A stretch of 48,440 nt of DNA from an uncultured Clostridia bacterium. Its GTDB lineage: Bacteria; Bacillota; Clostridia; TANB77; CAG-508. This document shows positions 35,885-44,452 of the stretch, piece by piece (positions within the stretch are counted from its first letter, which is position 1; the number at the start of each line of letters is the position of its first letter). The stretch covers positions 1 through 48,440 of the forward strand of contig CALXWV010000005.1 in the NCBI GenBank assembly GCA_944392515.1, in the 5' to 3' direction. Position numbers and translations under genes: made by a program. The notes beneath the pieces were generated by a model, which was given only the letters and a program-made list of their open reading frames with translations, was not told the origin of the DNA and ran no database searches.

Positions 35885-37378
35885 ATGAATTTAAAAAATA
35901 TTATATCAGGAATCGAAGGATTAAAAGCAAAAGGAAATTTAGATTTAGAGGTAAATAATATAAGCACAGACTCTAGAAGTATAAAAACAGGAGATATGTT
36001 TATTGCAATAAAAGGTTTTGACACAGATGGACATAAATACATACCTATGGCTATTCAAAATGGAGCTAAAGTAGTATTAATTGATGAATCAGAATTAAAA
36101 AATGTTATGCAAGATATACCACAAGATGTAGTATTAATTACTTCACCAGATTCAAGAATAGCAACTGCTTTATGTGCTTGTAATTTCTATGATAATCCGT
36201 CTAGAAAAATGCAAGTAATAGGTATTACAGGTACAAAAGGCAAAACTACAACAACATTTATGATTAAATCAATTCTAGAAAAACAAGGAATAAAAACAGG
36301 TTTAATTGGAACAATTGCTGCTTATTCAGGTAGCAGAAAAATAGAAGATAGTGATAGAACTACACCAGATAGCATTAAACTTCAAAGTTTATTTGCTGAA
36401 ATGGTTAAGGATGGTTGCACAGCTTGTGTAATGGAAGTTTCATCACAAAGTTTAAAATTACATAGAGTAGATGGTACAGATTTTAATATAGGTATCTTTA
36501 CAAACTTCTCAGAAGATCACATAAGTCCAAAAGAGCACCCAGATATGGAAGACTATTTTAATTCAAAAGTTAAGTTATTCCAAATGTGCAAATATGGATT
36601 TATAAATGTAGATGATATAAATACAATTAGAGTACCAAAACTTGCTCCTAATTGCATTTATAGAACATATGGAATAGATAATGAAAGCGATATTTTAGCA
36701 AAAGATATAACAATAACTAACTCATATGTAGATTTTAGAGTTAAAGTAAATGGAAAAAATGAAAGAATAAAAACAGATATACCTGGTAGATTTAGCGTAT
36801 ATAATAGTTTGGCTGCAATTTCAGTTGCAGAAAAATTGGGCTGTTCAACAGAAAATATTAAATCTGCACTAGAAACTGTAAAAGTACCAGGAAGAAGTGA
36901 ATTAGTAGATAATAAGCTAGGCTTAACAATTATGATAGATTATGCTCATTCACCAGAAAGTTTAGAGAACATATTACAAGCTGTTAAATCATATACTAGA
37001 GGTAGAGTAATATCAGTATTTGGATGTGGTGGAGATAGGGATACTACAAAAAGACCTTTGATGGGTGCAATATCAGGAAATATAGCAAATTATACAATAA
37101 TTACATCAGATAATCCAAGAACTGAAAATCCAGATACAATTGTAAAAGAAATTGAAGAAGGAATGAAAAAAACAAACGGAAAATATGAATGTATTGTAGA
37201 CAGAACAGAAGCTATTAAAAAAGCAATTTCAATGGCTAATAAAAATGACATAATTGTATTAGCAGGAAAAGGTCATGAGACTTACCAAGAAATAAATCAT
37301 GTAAAACATCATTATGATGAAAGAGAAATTGTAGCTCAAGTTATAGACGAAATGGAAAATAGCGAAGCTAAAAAATAA
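35885..37378 (+). CDS. murE: UDP-MurNAc-tripeptide synthetase MurE (meso-DAP type)
   Basis: A 497-residue Mur ligase that adds the third residue of the stem peptide to UDP-MurNAc-L-Ala-D-Glu in the cytoplasm, using ATP. Present are STDSRSIKTGDMFIAI (uridine site), GITGTKGKTTTTFMIK (P-loop, about 114-129), SEDHISPKEHPDMEDYF (including the carbamylated-lysine region), DYAHSPESLENIL, and SDNPRTENP with DNPR at 409-412. DNPR is the signature of enzymes that use meso-diaminopimelate, so the peptidoglycan is of the DAP type. The unusual leader is noted separately. mraY follows after 112 bases with no murF between. Confidence 0.97.
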   Translation: MNLKNIISGIEGLKAKGNLDLEVNNISTDSRSIKTGDMFIAIKGFDTDGHKYIPMAIQNGAKVVLIDESELKNVMQDIPQDVVLITSPDSRIATALCACNFYDNPSRKMQVIGITGTKGKTTTTFMIKSILEKQGIKTGLIGTIAAYSGSRKIEDSDRTTPDSIKLQSLFAEMVKDGCTACVMEVSSQSLKLHRVDGTDFNIGIFTNFSEDHISPKEHPDMEDYFNSKVKLFQMCKYGFINVDDINTIRVPKLAPNCIYRTYGIDNESDILAKDITITNSYVDFRVKVNGKNERIKTDIPGRFSVYNSLAAISVAEKLGCSTENIKSALETVKVPGRSELVDNKLGLTIMIDYAHSPESLENILQAVKSYTRGRVISVFGCGGDRDTTKRPLMGAISGNIANYTIITSDNPRTENPDTIVKEIEEGMKKTNGKYECIVDRTEAIKKAISMANKNDIIVLAGKGHETYQEINHVKHHYDEREIVAQVIDEMENSEAKK

Positions 37379-37490
37379 AATGATCAAAATTAATTAACAA
37401 ACAAAAACATAGAAGCATAAAAAATAATAACAGAAATAAAAAACGGAACAAACATATAAACGTTATTATAACGCTTAGGGGGAAATACAA

Positions 37491-38468
37491 ATGAGTTTTC
37501 AAATAAAGATATTATTATTATCTTTTGCAGCAAGTACAATAATATCATTAATAATAATACCAATACTTAGAAAATTAAAAGTAGGTCAATCAGAAAGAGA
37601 AGACGGACCACAATCGCATTTAAAGAAAAAGGGAACTCCTACAATGGGAGGACTGATATTAATAATAACAACATTATTACTTAGTGCATTTTTATATATA
37701 GATTATGCAGTAGATGAACCAGAAATAGCAACAAGATTATTACCAATGGTATTTGTTACAATAGGATTTGGTTTAATAGGATTTATAGATGATTTCAAAA
37801 AGGTTGTATTGCATAATACAGATGGATTAAGTCCAAAACTAAAAATGTTAGGATTGTTAATTATTGCAGTAGCTTTTGTAGTAATGTTAGTATTTAATTT
37901 TGATAATGGAACAGATATATATATTCCATTTATTAAACTGTATATAACATTACCTTTATGGATATATATTCCATTTGCAGTAATTGTAATTTTAGCAACA
38001 ACAAATGCTGTAAATCTTACAGATGGAATAGATGGCTTATCTACTAGTGTAACAACTATAATTCTTACATGTTTAACAGTAATATCAATTATATGGGATA
38101 TAAAAGAAACAACAATATTTGGATGCATAATAATAGGTGCAGGACTAGGATTCTTATTATTTAATTTACATCCAGCACATGTATTTATGGGAGATACAGG
38201 ATCACTACTTTTAGGAGGAGCAATTGCAGGAATAGCATTATATTTAAAATTACCATTATTATTAATAATAATTGCAATAATTCCTGTAATAGAAACTATT
38301 TCAGTAATATTACAAGTAACATATTTTAAAAAAACAGGTAATAGATTATTTAAAATGGCTCCTATACACCATCACTTTGAATTATCTGGTTGGAAAGAAA
38401 ACAAGATAGTTTCAATATTTAGCTTAATCACACTCATAATGAGTATGGTGGGAATAATGGCTATTTAA
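37491..38468 (+). CDS. mraY: phospho-N-acetylmuramoyl-pentapeptide transferase MraY
   Basis: A 325-residue integral membrane enzyme (about ten helices) that makes lipid I from UDP-MurNAc-pentapeptide and undecaprenyl phosphate. Hallmarks: KKKGTPTMGGL, the Asp pair in GFIDDFKK, NLTDGIDGLS, HPAHVFMGDTGSLLLGG and MAPIHHHFELSGWKE with the HHH loop. The SD is unusually G-rich (AGGGGG). The gap from murE (37379-37490) is AT-rich, with a short CGTTAT/ATAACG palindrome and no ORF. Confidence 0.97.
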   Translation: MSFQIKILLLSFAASTIISLIIIPILRKLKVGQSEREDGPQSHLKKKGTPTMGGLILIITTLLLSAFLYIDYAVDEPEIATRLLPMVFVTIGFGLIGFIDDFKKVVLHNTDGLSPKLKMLGLLIIAVAFVVMLVFNFDNGTDIYIPFIKLYITLPLWIYIPFAVIVILATTNAVNLTDGIDGLSTSVTTIILTCLTVISIIWDIKETTIFGCIIIGAGLGFLLFNLHPAHVFMGDTGSLLLGGAIAGIALYLKLPLLLIIIAIIPVIETISVILQVTYFKKTGNRLFKMAPIHHHFELSGWKENKIVSIFSLITLIMSMVGIMAI

Positions 38469-38515
38469 TTTATAATAAAGGCAAATGCCAAAATTAATTA
38501 AAGGAATGATGAAAA

Positions 38516-39700
38516 ATGCAGGTAAAGGCTAAAAAAGTTACTAAGCTAAAAGATAATAATACAAAAATTAACTTATCTTCATTAAAATCTGGTAATCGAG
38601 TAGATTTACCTTTATTAATTGTAGTTTTAATGCTTGTCGCATTAGGCTTAGTAATGGTTTTATCTGCTAGTAGTCCAACAGCACTTGCTGAATCGGGAAA
38701 AAGCTATACATATTTTAAAACACAATGTGTAGCAGCAGTCTTAGGATTAGTAGCTATGTTTGTATTATCTAAATTTAATTATGATTATTTTAAACATTTC
38801 TATAAACTAATATATATACTATCTATTGGAATACTTTTCCTAGTACTTTTACCAGTAATAGGTTCAGGTGCAAATGGTGCAAGAAGATGGATTAATATAG
38901 GAATTGGTATTCAACCATCAGAAATAACAAAAATAGGTTTAATAATATGGGTAGCAGGATATTATAGTGACCCTAAAAATAAAATTCAAGGAATGTGGAA
39001 ATCTTGCTTAAAGCCACTAGTTGCAGTAGGAATACCAATATTAATATTATTATTTGTTCAAAACCACTTAAGTGCAGGTATAATTATAGGCTTTGTAACA
39101 GTAGTAATGATAATAATGAGTGGATGCCAAATAAGATATTTAACAAGTTTAGTTGGAGCAGGACTTGGAATATGCGTAATAGCATTTCCTTTCTTAAAAG
39201 ATAAATTAATGAGTAGCTTTAGATCAGACAGAATTTTAGCTTGGCTTGATCCATGGGCAAATACAAGTGGTACATCTTATCAAACAGTTCAAGGCCTTTA
39301 TGCTATAGGTTCAGGAGGACTATTTGGAGTGGGACTTGGAGAAAGTACACAAAAATATTTATACATACCAGAAGCACATAATGACTTTATATTTGCAATT
39401 TTAGCTGAAGAATTAGGCTTTATAGGCTGTGCAATAGTTTTAGCATTATTTACAGTCCTTATAGTAAGAGGCGTTCTAATTGCAATAAGAGCAAAAGACA
39501 GTTTTGGAAGTTTAATAGCTATAGGAATTACGGCATTAATTGCAATTCAAGTAATACTAAATATAGCAGTTGTAACAAATTCAATGCCTAATACAGGTAT
39601 ATCACTTCCATTCTTAAGCTATGGTGGTAGTTCATTAGTTATACTTCTAGCTTCAATGGGAATACTTATGAATATATCAAGGTCAGCAAAAAAAATATAA
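38516..39700 (+). CDS. ftsW: septal peptidoglycan polymerase FtsW (SEDS family)
   Basis: A 394-residue SEDS protein with about ten helices, which polymerises lipid II at the division site together with FtsI. Typical blocks are LGLVMVLSASSPTAL, NGARRWINIGIGIQPSEITK, SFRSDRILAWLDPWA, QGLYAIGSGGLFGVGLG, HNDFIFAILAEELGFIG and LPFLSYGGSSLVILLASMGI. The cytoplasmic N-terminus is basic. A SpoVE role in sporulation cannot be excluded by sequence, but the place between mraY and murG favours FtsW. AAGGA is 10 bases before the ATG. The gene stops at the first base of a REP-like palindrome. Confidence 0.94.
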   Translation: MQVKAKKVTKLKDNNTKINLSSLKSGNRVDLPLLIVVLMLVALGLVMVLSASSPTALAESGKSYTYFKTQCVAAVLGLVAMFVLSKFNYDYFKHFYKLIYILSIGILFLVLLPVIGSGANGARRWINIGIGIQPSEITKIGLIIWVAGYYSDPKNKIQGMWKSCLKPLVAVGIPILILLFVQNHLSAGIIIGFVTVVMIIMSGCQIRYLTSLVGAGLGICVIAFPFLKDKLMSSFRSDRILAWLDPWANTSGTSYQTVQGLYAIGSGGLFGVGLGESTQKYLYIPEAHNDFIFAILAEELGFIGCAIVLALFTVLIVRGVLIAIRAKDSFGSLIAIGITALIAIQVILNIAVVTNSMPNTGISLPFLSYGGSSLVILLASMGILMNISRSAKKI

Positions 39701-39773
39701 ATTTTACGTTGGGGACGGACCTTTTTGTAAAATTTTATATATTTTTCAAAAAGGTCCGTCCCCAATGTAAAAT
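39701..39773. repeat. REP-like long palindrome, copy 2
   Basis: Arms of 33 bases (39701-39733 and 39741-39773) pair with one G-U and one mismatch around a 7-base loop. The core is GGGGACGGACC, then TTTTTG. The arm starts ATTTTAC and ends GTAAAAT, complementary to each other. It fills the entire gap between ftsW and the murG ribosome-binding site (AAGGAGG at 39774), so it may affect murG expression. Confidence 0.87.
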
Positions 39774-39785
39774 AAGGAGGTTTTT

Positions 39786-40892
39786 ATGAAGGTTGTAATT
39801 GCTGCCGCAGGGACAGGTGGACATATAAATCCAGGAATTGCAATTGCTAATAAAATAATGCAAGAAGAGCCTAATTCTAAAATCATATTTATAGGTACAC
39901 CAAGAGGATTAGAAGTCAATCTAGTTCCAAGAGCAGGATATGAATTAAAAACAATTGATTCATATGGGATATCAAGAGAATTAAGTTTTAAAAATATAAA
40001 AAGATTAGCCAAAACATTGCATTCTATTACTGAAGCCAAAAATATATTAAGAGATTTTAAGCCAGATTTAGTAATAGGAACAGGTGGATATATTTGTATA
40101 TCTGTTTGTCTAGCTGCAAAAAAACTAAATATTCCATACATAATTCATGAAAGTAATGTACTCCCAGGAGTAGCCACAAAATTGCTTGCAAAAAAAGCAA
40201 AAAAAATCTTAATAGGATTTAAAGAAGCTAAAGATAGATTACCAAAAGCTAAAAATATTGTATATACTGGAACTCCAACCAAGGTAAAAAAATTAAATCT
40301 TACAGATGAAGAAATAAATAAGAAAAAATTAGAATTGGGATTTGATTTAGATAAACCATTGGTTTTAGTATTTGGAGGAAGCCAAGGAGCACAAAGTATT
40401 AATTTGAGTTTAACAAATATTATAAAAAATAAAATGAATACAAACTACCAAATTATATGGGCAGCAGGACCAGAACAATATGAAAAAGTAAAAGAAGAAT
40501 TAAAAAAAGATAATTTAGATATAGATAAATTAAAAGGTATAAAAATAATGCCATATATTTATAATATGGAAGAAATAATGAATATTGCAGATTTAATAGT
40601 ATCAAGAAGCGGAGCAATGACAGTAACTGAAATAGAAAATGTAGGAAAGCCTGCAATTTTTATACCATTTCCATTTGCTGCAGAAAATCATCAAGAATAT
40701 AACGCAAGAGCATTAGAAAAGAAAAATGCAGCTAAGGTAATACTAGACAAAAACTTGACAGCAGAGGCTTTAAATGCTACAATAAACGAATTAACAAAAG
40801 ATAGAAAACTATTAAAACAAATGGGTAATAATGCTCATCAAATGGCTATACAAAATGTAGAAGATAAAATATATAAAGAAATAACCCAATAG
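39786..40892 (+). CDS. murG: lipid II synthase MurG (GT28 glycosyltransferase)
   Basis: A 368-residue membrane-associated enzyme that adds GlcNAc to lipid I. The GT28 signatures are clear: AAAGTGGHINPGIAIA (phosphate-binding G loop), DLVIGTGGYICI, IIHESNVLPGVATKLLAK, LVFGGSQGAQSIN, and the donor site SRSGAMTVTEIENVGKPAIF followed by FPFAAENHQEYNA. AAGGAGG precedes the ATG. The last codons and stop lie within the left arm of palindrome copy 3, so insertion of that element seems to have shaped the C-terminus. Confidence 0.97.
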   Translation: MKVVIAAAGTGGHINPGIAIANKIMQEEPNSKIIFIGTPRGLEVNLVPRAGYELKTIDSYGISRELSFKNIKRLAKTLHSITEAKNILRDFKPDLVIGTGGYICISVCLAAKKLNIPYIIHESNVLPGVATKLLAKKAKKILIGFKEAKDRLPKAKNIVYTGTPTKVKKLNLTDEEINKKKLELGFDLDKPLVLVFGGSQGAQSINLSLTNIIKNKMNTNYQIIWAAGPEQYEKVKEELKKDNLDIDKLKGIKIMPYIYNMEEIMNIADLIVSRSGAMTVTEIENVGKPAIFIPFPFAAENHQEYNARALEKKNAAKVILDKNLTAEALNATINELTKDRKLLKQMGNNAHQMAIQNVEDKIYKEITQ

Positions 40893-40960
40893 GGGACGTC
40901 CCTTTTTGGGTGAAAGAGAAAATAAAAGATAACACCCAAAAAGGGGAGTCCCCATTGGGT
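40884..40960. repeat. REP-like long palindrome, copy 3
   Basis: Left arm 40884-40911 and right arm 40934-40960 pair with one bulged A and one mismatch. The core GGGACGTCCC is itself a palindrome, and TTTTTG follows. Here the arm is bounded by ACCCAAT and TTGGGT instead of ATTTTAC/GTAAAAT: different flanks, but again mutually complementary. It begins inside the last codons of murG and ends 21 bases before topA. Confidence 0.8.
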
Positions 40961-40981
40961 GAAAAGAGAGGAAATCAAAGA

Positions 40982-43105
40982 ATGGCAGACAAATTAATAA
41001 TAGTTGAGTCTCCGTCAAAAGCTAATACAATAAAAAAGTTTTTGGGAAGCAATGTGAAGGTTGTTGCTTCAATGGGACATGTTAGAGATTTGCCAAAATC
41101 AAAATTAGGCATTGATATAGAACACGATTTTGAACCTCAATATATTAATATTAGAGGAAAAGCAAGTTTAATAAATAGTCTAAAAAAAGATGCTAAAAAT
41201 GCAAAAGTAGTGTACTTAGCAACCGACCCTGATCGTGAAGGTGAAGCAATTGCATGGCATTTAGCATATCTATTAGGCATACCTGAAGATGCAGTTTGTA
41301 GAGTTACATTTAATGAAATCACTAAAGAAACTGTAAAAGAATCTATAAAAAAACCAAGAAAAATAGATAAAAATTTAACCGATGCTCAACAGGCAAGAAG
41401 AGTATTAGATAGAATAGTAGGATATAAAATAAGCCCTATACTTTGGAAAAAGGTAAAAAGAGGTTTATCAGCAGGAAGAGTTCAATCAGTAGCAGTAAAA
41501 CTAATAGTAGATAGAGAAAATGAAATAGAAAAATTTATACCAGAAGAATACTGGAATATATTAGCTACTCTTTCAAAAGAAAAAGAAAAATTTATAGCTA
41601 AATTCTATGGAAAAAATGGTAAAAAAATAGATTTACACAAAAAAGAAGAAGTAGATGAAATATTAGAAAACTTAAAAAATGCAAAATATATTGTAACAGA
41701 TGTAAAAAAGGGAGAAAAGAAAAGAACTCCAGCTCCACCATTTACAACCAGTACAATGCAACAAGAAGCATCAAGAAAATTAAGTTTTCCAATTAAGAAA
41801 ACTATGCAAGTTGCCCAAATACTTTATGAAGGAGTAAAAGTTGAAGGTAGAGGAACAGTTGGATTAATTACTTATATGAGAACAGACTCTACAAGAATTT
41901 CAGAAGAAGCAAGAGCTGCTGCTAAAGTGCATATTACAAATAAGTATGGCGAAAAATATTATGAAAACAGATATTATAAAACAAAATCTGGAGCTCAAGA
42001 TGCTCATGAAGGTATAAGACCAACATATATTGATTTAGAACCAGAGAAAATAAAAAATTCTTTAACTCCTGACCAATATAAATTATATAGATTAATATAT
42101 AATAGATTTATAGCAAGTCAAATGTCACAAGCAATCTATGATACAATATCAGCAAATATTGATGCAAATAATTATAATTTTAGAGCAAGTGGACAAACTC
42201 TTAAGTTTAAAGGATTTATGACTTTATATGTAGAAGATAGAGATGATGCCAAAAACGAAGATGAAGAAAGTCAAATGCCAGAGCTAAAGGTAAATGAAGA
42301 AGTAAAAAAAGAAAAAATAGATGCAAAACAAAGTTTTACAGAGCCACCTGCAAGATATACTGAAGCAAGTTTAGTAAAAGCATTAGAAGAAAAAGGTATA
42401 GGTAGACCAAGTACTTATGCAACAATAATATCAACTATATTAGATAGAAGATATGTACAAAAACAGCAAAAGCAATTAGTTCCAACAGATTTAGGAAAAG
42501 TAGTAAATAAACTATTAACAGAAAATTTTAAAGATATAATCAATGTTGAATTTACTGCAGATATAGAAAATCAGTTTGATGAAATCGCAGAAGGAAAAGA
42601 ACCTTGGAAACAAGTTATTAGAGAGTTTTACACACCTTTTGAACAAGAAGTGGAAAAAGTAGACAAAGAATTAGAACATGTAAAGCTAGAAGAGGAAGTT
42701 ACAGATATTCCATGTGAAAAATGTGGTAGAATGATGGTTGTAAAGTATGGTAAATATGGCAAATTCTTAGCTTGCCCAGGATATCCAGAATGTAAAAATG
42801 TAAAACCATATGTGGAAAAGATAGATGTACCTTGCCCTGTATGTGGAGGAGTAGTACAAGTAAGAAAAACAAAAAGAGGCAAAAATTATTATATTTGTGA
42901 GAACAATCCAAAATCTTGCAATTATATATCTTGGAATAAACCAAAATTAGGTGAAAAGTGGGAGCCAGAAAGCGAAGAAACAAAGAAAAAGACAAAAAAA
43001 ACTAAAACGAAAAGTACAACTACAAAATCCAAAACAAAAAAGAGTACATCAAAAAAAGCTACAAAAAAATCAAACAAAACAACAAAAACAAAAAAGAAAG
43101 AGTAA
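40982..43105 (+). CDS. topA: DNA topoisomerase I (type IA)
   Basis: A 707-residue enzyme that relaxes negative supercoils by a 5'-phosphotyrosine strand passage. The Toprim domain starts KLIIVESPSKANTIKKFLG, with DPDREGEAIAWHLA. The catalytic Tyr298 is in GLITYMRTDSTRIS, and PSTYATIISTILDR lies in the gate region. Two C-terminal four-cysteine zinc ribbons follow (CEKCGRMM...CPGYPEC and CPVCGGVV...CENNPKSC), then a Lys/Thr-rich basic tail. A frame start at 40910 exists, but it lies in the palindrome; GAGAGG before the ATG at 40982 and the normal N-terminus decide the start. Confidence 0.97.
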   Translation: MADKLIIVESPSKANTIKKFLGSNVKVVASMGHVRDLPKSKLGIDIEHDFEPQYINIRGKASLINSLKKDAKNAKVVYLATDPDREGEAIAWHLAYLLGIPEDAVCRVTFNEITKETVKESIKKPRKIDKNLTDAQQARRVLDRIVGYKISPILWKKVKRGLSAGRVQSVAVKLIVDRENEIEKFIPEEYWNILATLSKEKEKFIAKFYGKNGKKIDLHKKEEVDEILENLKNAKYIVTDVKKGEKKRTPAPPFTTSTMQQEASRKLSFPIKKTMQVAQILYEGVKVEGRGTVGLITYMRTDSTRISEEARAAAKVHITNKYGEKYYENRYYKTKSGAQDAHEGIRPTYIDLEPEKIKNSLTPDQYKLYRLIYNRFIASQMSQAIYDTISANIDANNYNFRASGQTLKFKGFMTLYVEDRDDAKNEDEESQMPELKVNEEVKKEKIDAKQSFTEPPARYTEASLVKALEEKGIGRPSTYATIISTILDRRYVQKQQKQLVPTDLGKVVNKLLTENFKDIINVEFTADIENQFDEIAEGKEPWKQVIREFYTPFEQEVEKVDKELEHVKLEEEVTDIPCEKCGRMMVVKYGKYGKFLACPGYPECKNVKPYVEKIDVPCPVCGGVVQVRKTKRGKNYYICENNPKSCNYISWNKPKLGEKWEPESEETKKKTKKTKTKSTTTKSKTKKSTSKKATKKSNKTTKTKKKE

Positions 43106-43163
43106 TTAAATATTAGTTGTGAATAGAAAATTTTAATATTATTCACAAGAAAGAGAGGAACAA

Positions 43164-43433
43164 ATGAAACAAAGTGAAAAGGGTTCTGTAACAATGATAG
43201 TAGCAGTTACAATATTTTTTATAGTAATATTGCTTTCAAGCTTCTTTATTTATACAACATCAAGAAGAAGAGCCCAATTAGAAGAAACAGAAAGAATCGA
43301 AAATGCTTATGATGGAGATATGAGTGCTATTTATGAAGAAATAAATGATAGGTATGATGTAAAAAATACTACAAACACTAATGAAATAAATAGAAATAAT
43401 ATTAATGAAAATATTGTAAATCAAATTGATTAG
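43164..43433 (+). CDS. small pilin-like membrane protein
   Basis: An 89-residue protein with a short basic head, EKG at 5-7 followed by SVTMIVAVTIFFIVILLSS as one hydrophobic helix (8-30), then a Glu/Arg-rich helical region and an Asn-rich end. Gly before a hydrophobic helix that continues into a charged helix is the plan of type IV/Tad prepilins, though the usual Glu at +5 is missing. No pilin peptidase or pilus ATPase is in the window. It lies between topA and gatC with AGAGAGG before the ATG. A 9-bp hairpin TTGTGAATA/TATTCACAA (43117-43148) stands in its leader. Confidence 0.6.
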   Translation: MKQSEKGSVTMIVAVTIFFIVILLSSFFIYTTSRRRAQLEETERIENAYDGDMSAIYEEINDRYDVKNTTNTNEINRNNINENIVNQID

Positions 43434-43445
43434 AAAGGAAAAAAT

Positions 43446-43733
43446 ATGACAGTTAGTAAAGAAGAACTTTTGCATATTGCAAATTTGGCAGATATAAAAA
43501 TAAAAGATGAAGAAATAGACAAATACTTAAATAATTTGCAAGATATATTAAATTATACTGAATTATTAAACTCAATGAACTTAGATGAGCTTGATGAAAC
43601 TATAGGCGCAAATGATAGTTCAAATGTATTTAGAAAAGATGAGATAGCCCAATTTGATAACAAAGAAGGAATTATGGCAAATGCACCTGAAAAAGAAAGA
43701 AATATGTTTAAAATACCAAAGGTATTAAATTAA
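43446..43733 (+). CDS. gatC: Asp-tRNA(Asn)/Glu-tRNA(Gln) amidotransferase subunit C
   Basis: A 95-residue protein, the usual GatC length, with the family pattern VSKEELLHIANLADIKIKDEE, a central helix ending ILNYTELLNSMNLDEL, and the C-terminal NAPEKERNMFKIPKVLN strand that wraps around GatA. It stabilises the GatAB complex that converts Glu-tRNA(Gln) or Asp-tRNA(Asn) to the amide form. It lies 12 bases after the pilin-like gene. Unusually, another gene with its own leader separates it from gatA and gatB. Confidence 0.95.
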   Translation: MTVSKEELLHIANLADIKIKDEEIDKYLNNLQDILNYTELLNSMNLDELDETIGANDSSNVFRKDEIAQFDNKEGIMANAPEKERNMFKIPKVLN

Positions 43734-43786
43734 AAAATATCAAAAATTAAATTTGTACAATGTTTATAATTTTAAAAATACAAAAA

Positions 43787-43817
43787 GTTTATAGGTAAAA
43801 CTTACTAAAACCTAAAT
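43787..43817 (+). promoter_or_regulatory. 31-nt leader motif, copy B
   Basis: GTTTATAGGTAAAAC (43787-43801), TTACT, AAAACCTAAAT (43807-43817): 27 of 31 positions identical to copy A at 251-281. TATAAT at 43765-43770 could be the -10 of a promoter that puts the motif at the very 5' end of the transcript. AAGGA of the next gene follows at 43826. Confidence 0.5.
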
Positions 43818-43839
43818 TATAGTATAAGGAATAAAACAA

Positions 43840-44421
43840 ATGGCAAATTCAAAAATAATAATAGTAGAAGGACCACAAGGTGCAGGAAAAACAACAATAA
43901 CAGATTATATTAGAAAAGTAATACCATATACAAATTTATACAGACTAAGTGGAACAGCAGATATAACAAAAGCAGGAAAAGAAAAAGCAAAAGTAATGTA
44001 TGAAGACCTAATGGACTATATAGAAAAATTGCAAAATAAAAGTATAAATTTGCTTTTTGATAGAACATTTTTTACAGAACAAGTTTATTGCAGATTGGGT
44101 TTTAAGGATTATTCATTTACAGAAGTATATAATAAATTGTTAAATAGATTATCTCAAATGGACTTTGATATTTATTATATTACATTATATTTAGGTAATG
44201 AAGATGAATATATTACAAGACTAGATAGGGATGGAAAAGCAAAAGTAAAATTCACAAAATTTGAAAAACAAAGTAGTGTAAATCAACAAAATGAATATTT
44301 AAAATTAGCAGATGAAATTAAAGAGAAGTATAAAAATATTCATGTTGTAAACATAGATAATTGTAGAAAATTAGAAGATGTTCAAAAAGAATTAAAAGAG
44401 TTATTAGACTGGAAAGAATAA
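43840..44421 (+). CDS. P-loop nucleoside/nucleotide kinase-like protein
   Basis: A 193-residue cytoplasmic protein of the thymidylate kinase/deoxynucleoside kinase fold. The Walker A loop is [16 protein letters not shown] (about 6-21), [18 protein letters not shown] holds a DR motif where dNKs have DRS or ERS, and [17 protein letters not shown] corresponds to the lid region. The phosphate acceptor is not clear from sequence: it could be a deoxynucleoside, dTMP or a related compound. It sits between gatC and gatA, preceded by leader motif B, so it is probably separately regulated from gatC. The gap to gatA is 31 bases with AAAGGAAG. Confidence 0.75.
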   Translation: MANSKIIIVEGPQGAGKTTITDYIRKVIPYTNLYRLSGTADITKAGKEKAKVMYEDLMDYIEKLQNKSINLLFDRTFFTEQVYCRLGFKDYSFTEVYNKLLNRLSQMDFDIYYITLYLGNEDEYITRLDRDGKAKVKFTKFEKQSSVNQQNEYLKLADEIKEKYKNIHVVNIDNCRKLEDVQKELKELLDWKE

Positions 44422-44452
44422 GCATAAAAACTTAAAGAAAGGAAGCAGAGGA

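Noticed and set aside
40910..40981. Longer start for topA at GTG 40910
   Set aside because: This part lies in the palindrome and is not topoisomerase-like; the ATG at 40982 has its own GAGAGG site and the standard N-terminus.
43117..43148. Terminator after topA
   Set aside because: The hairpin TTGTGAATA/TATTCACAA is real but is followed by AAGAAAGAGAGG, the SD of the next gene, with no T-run.
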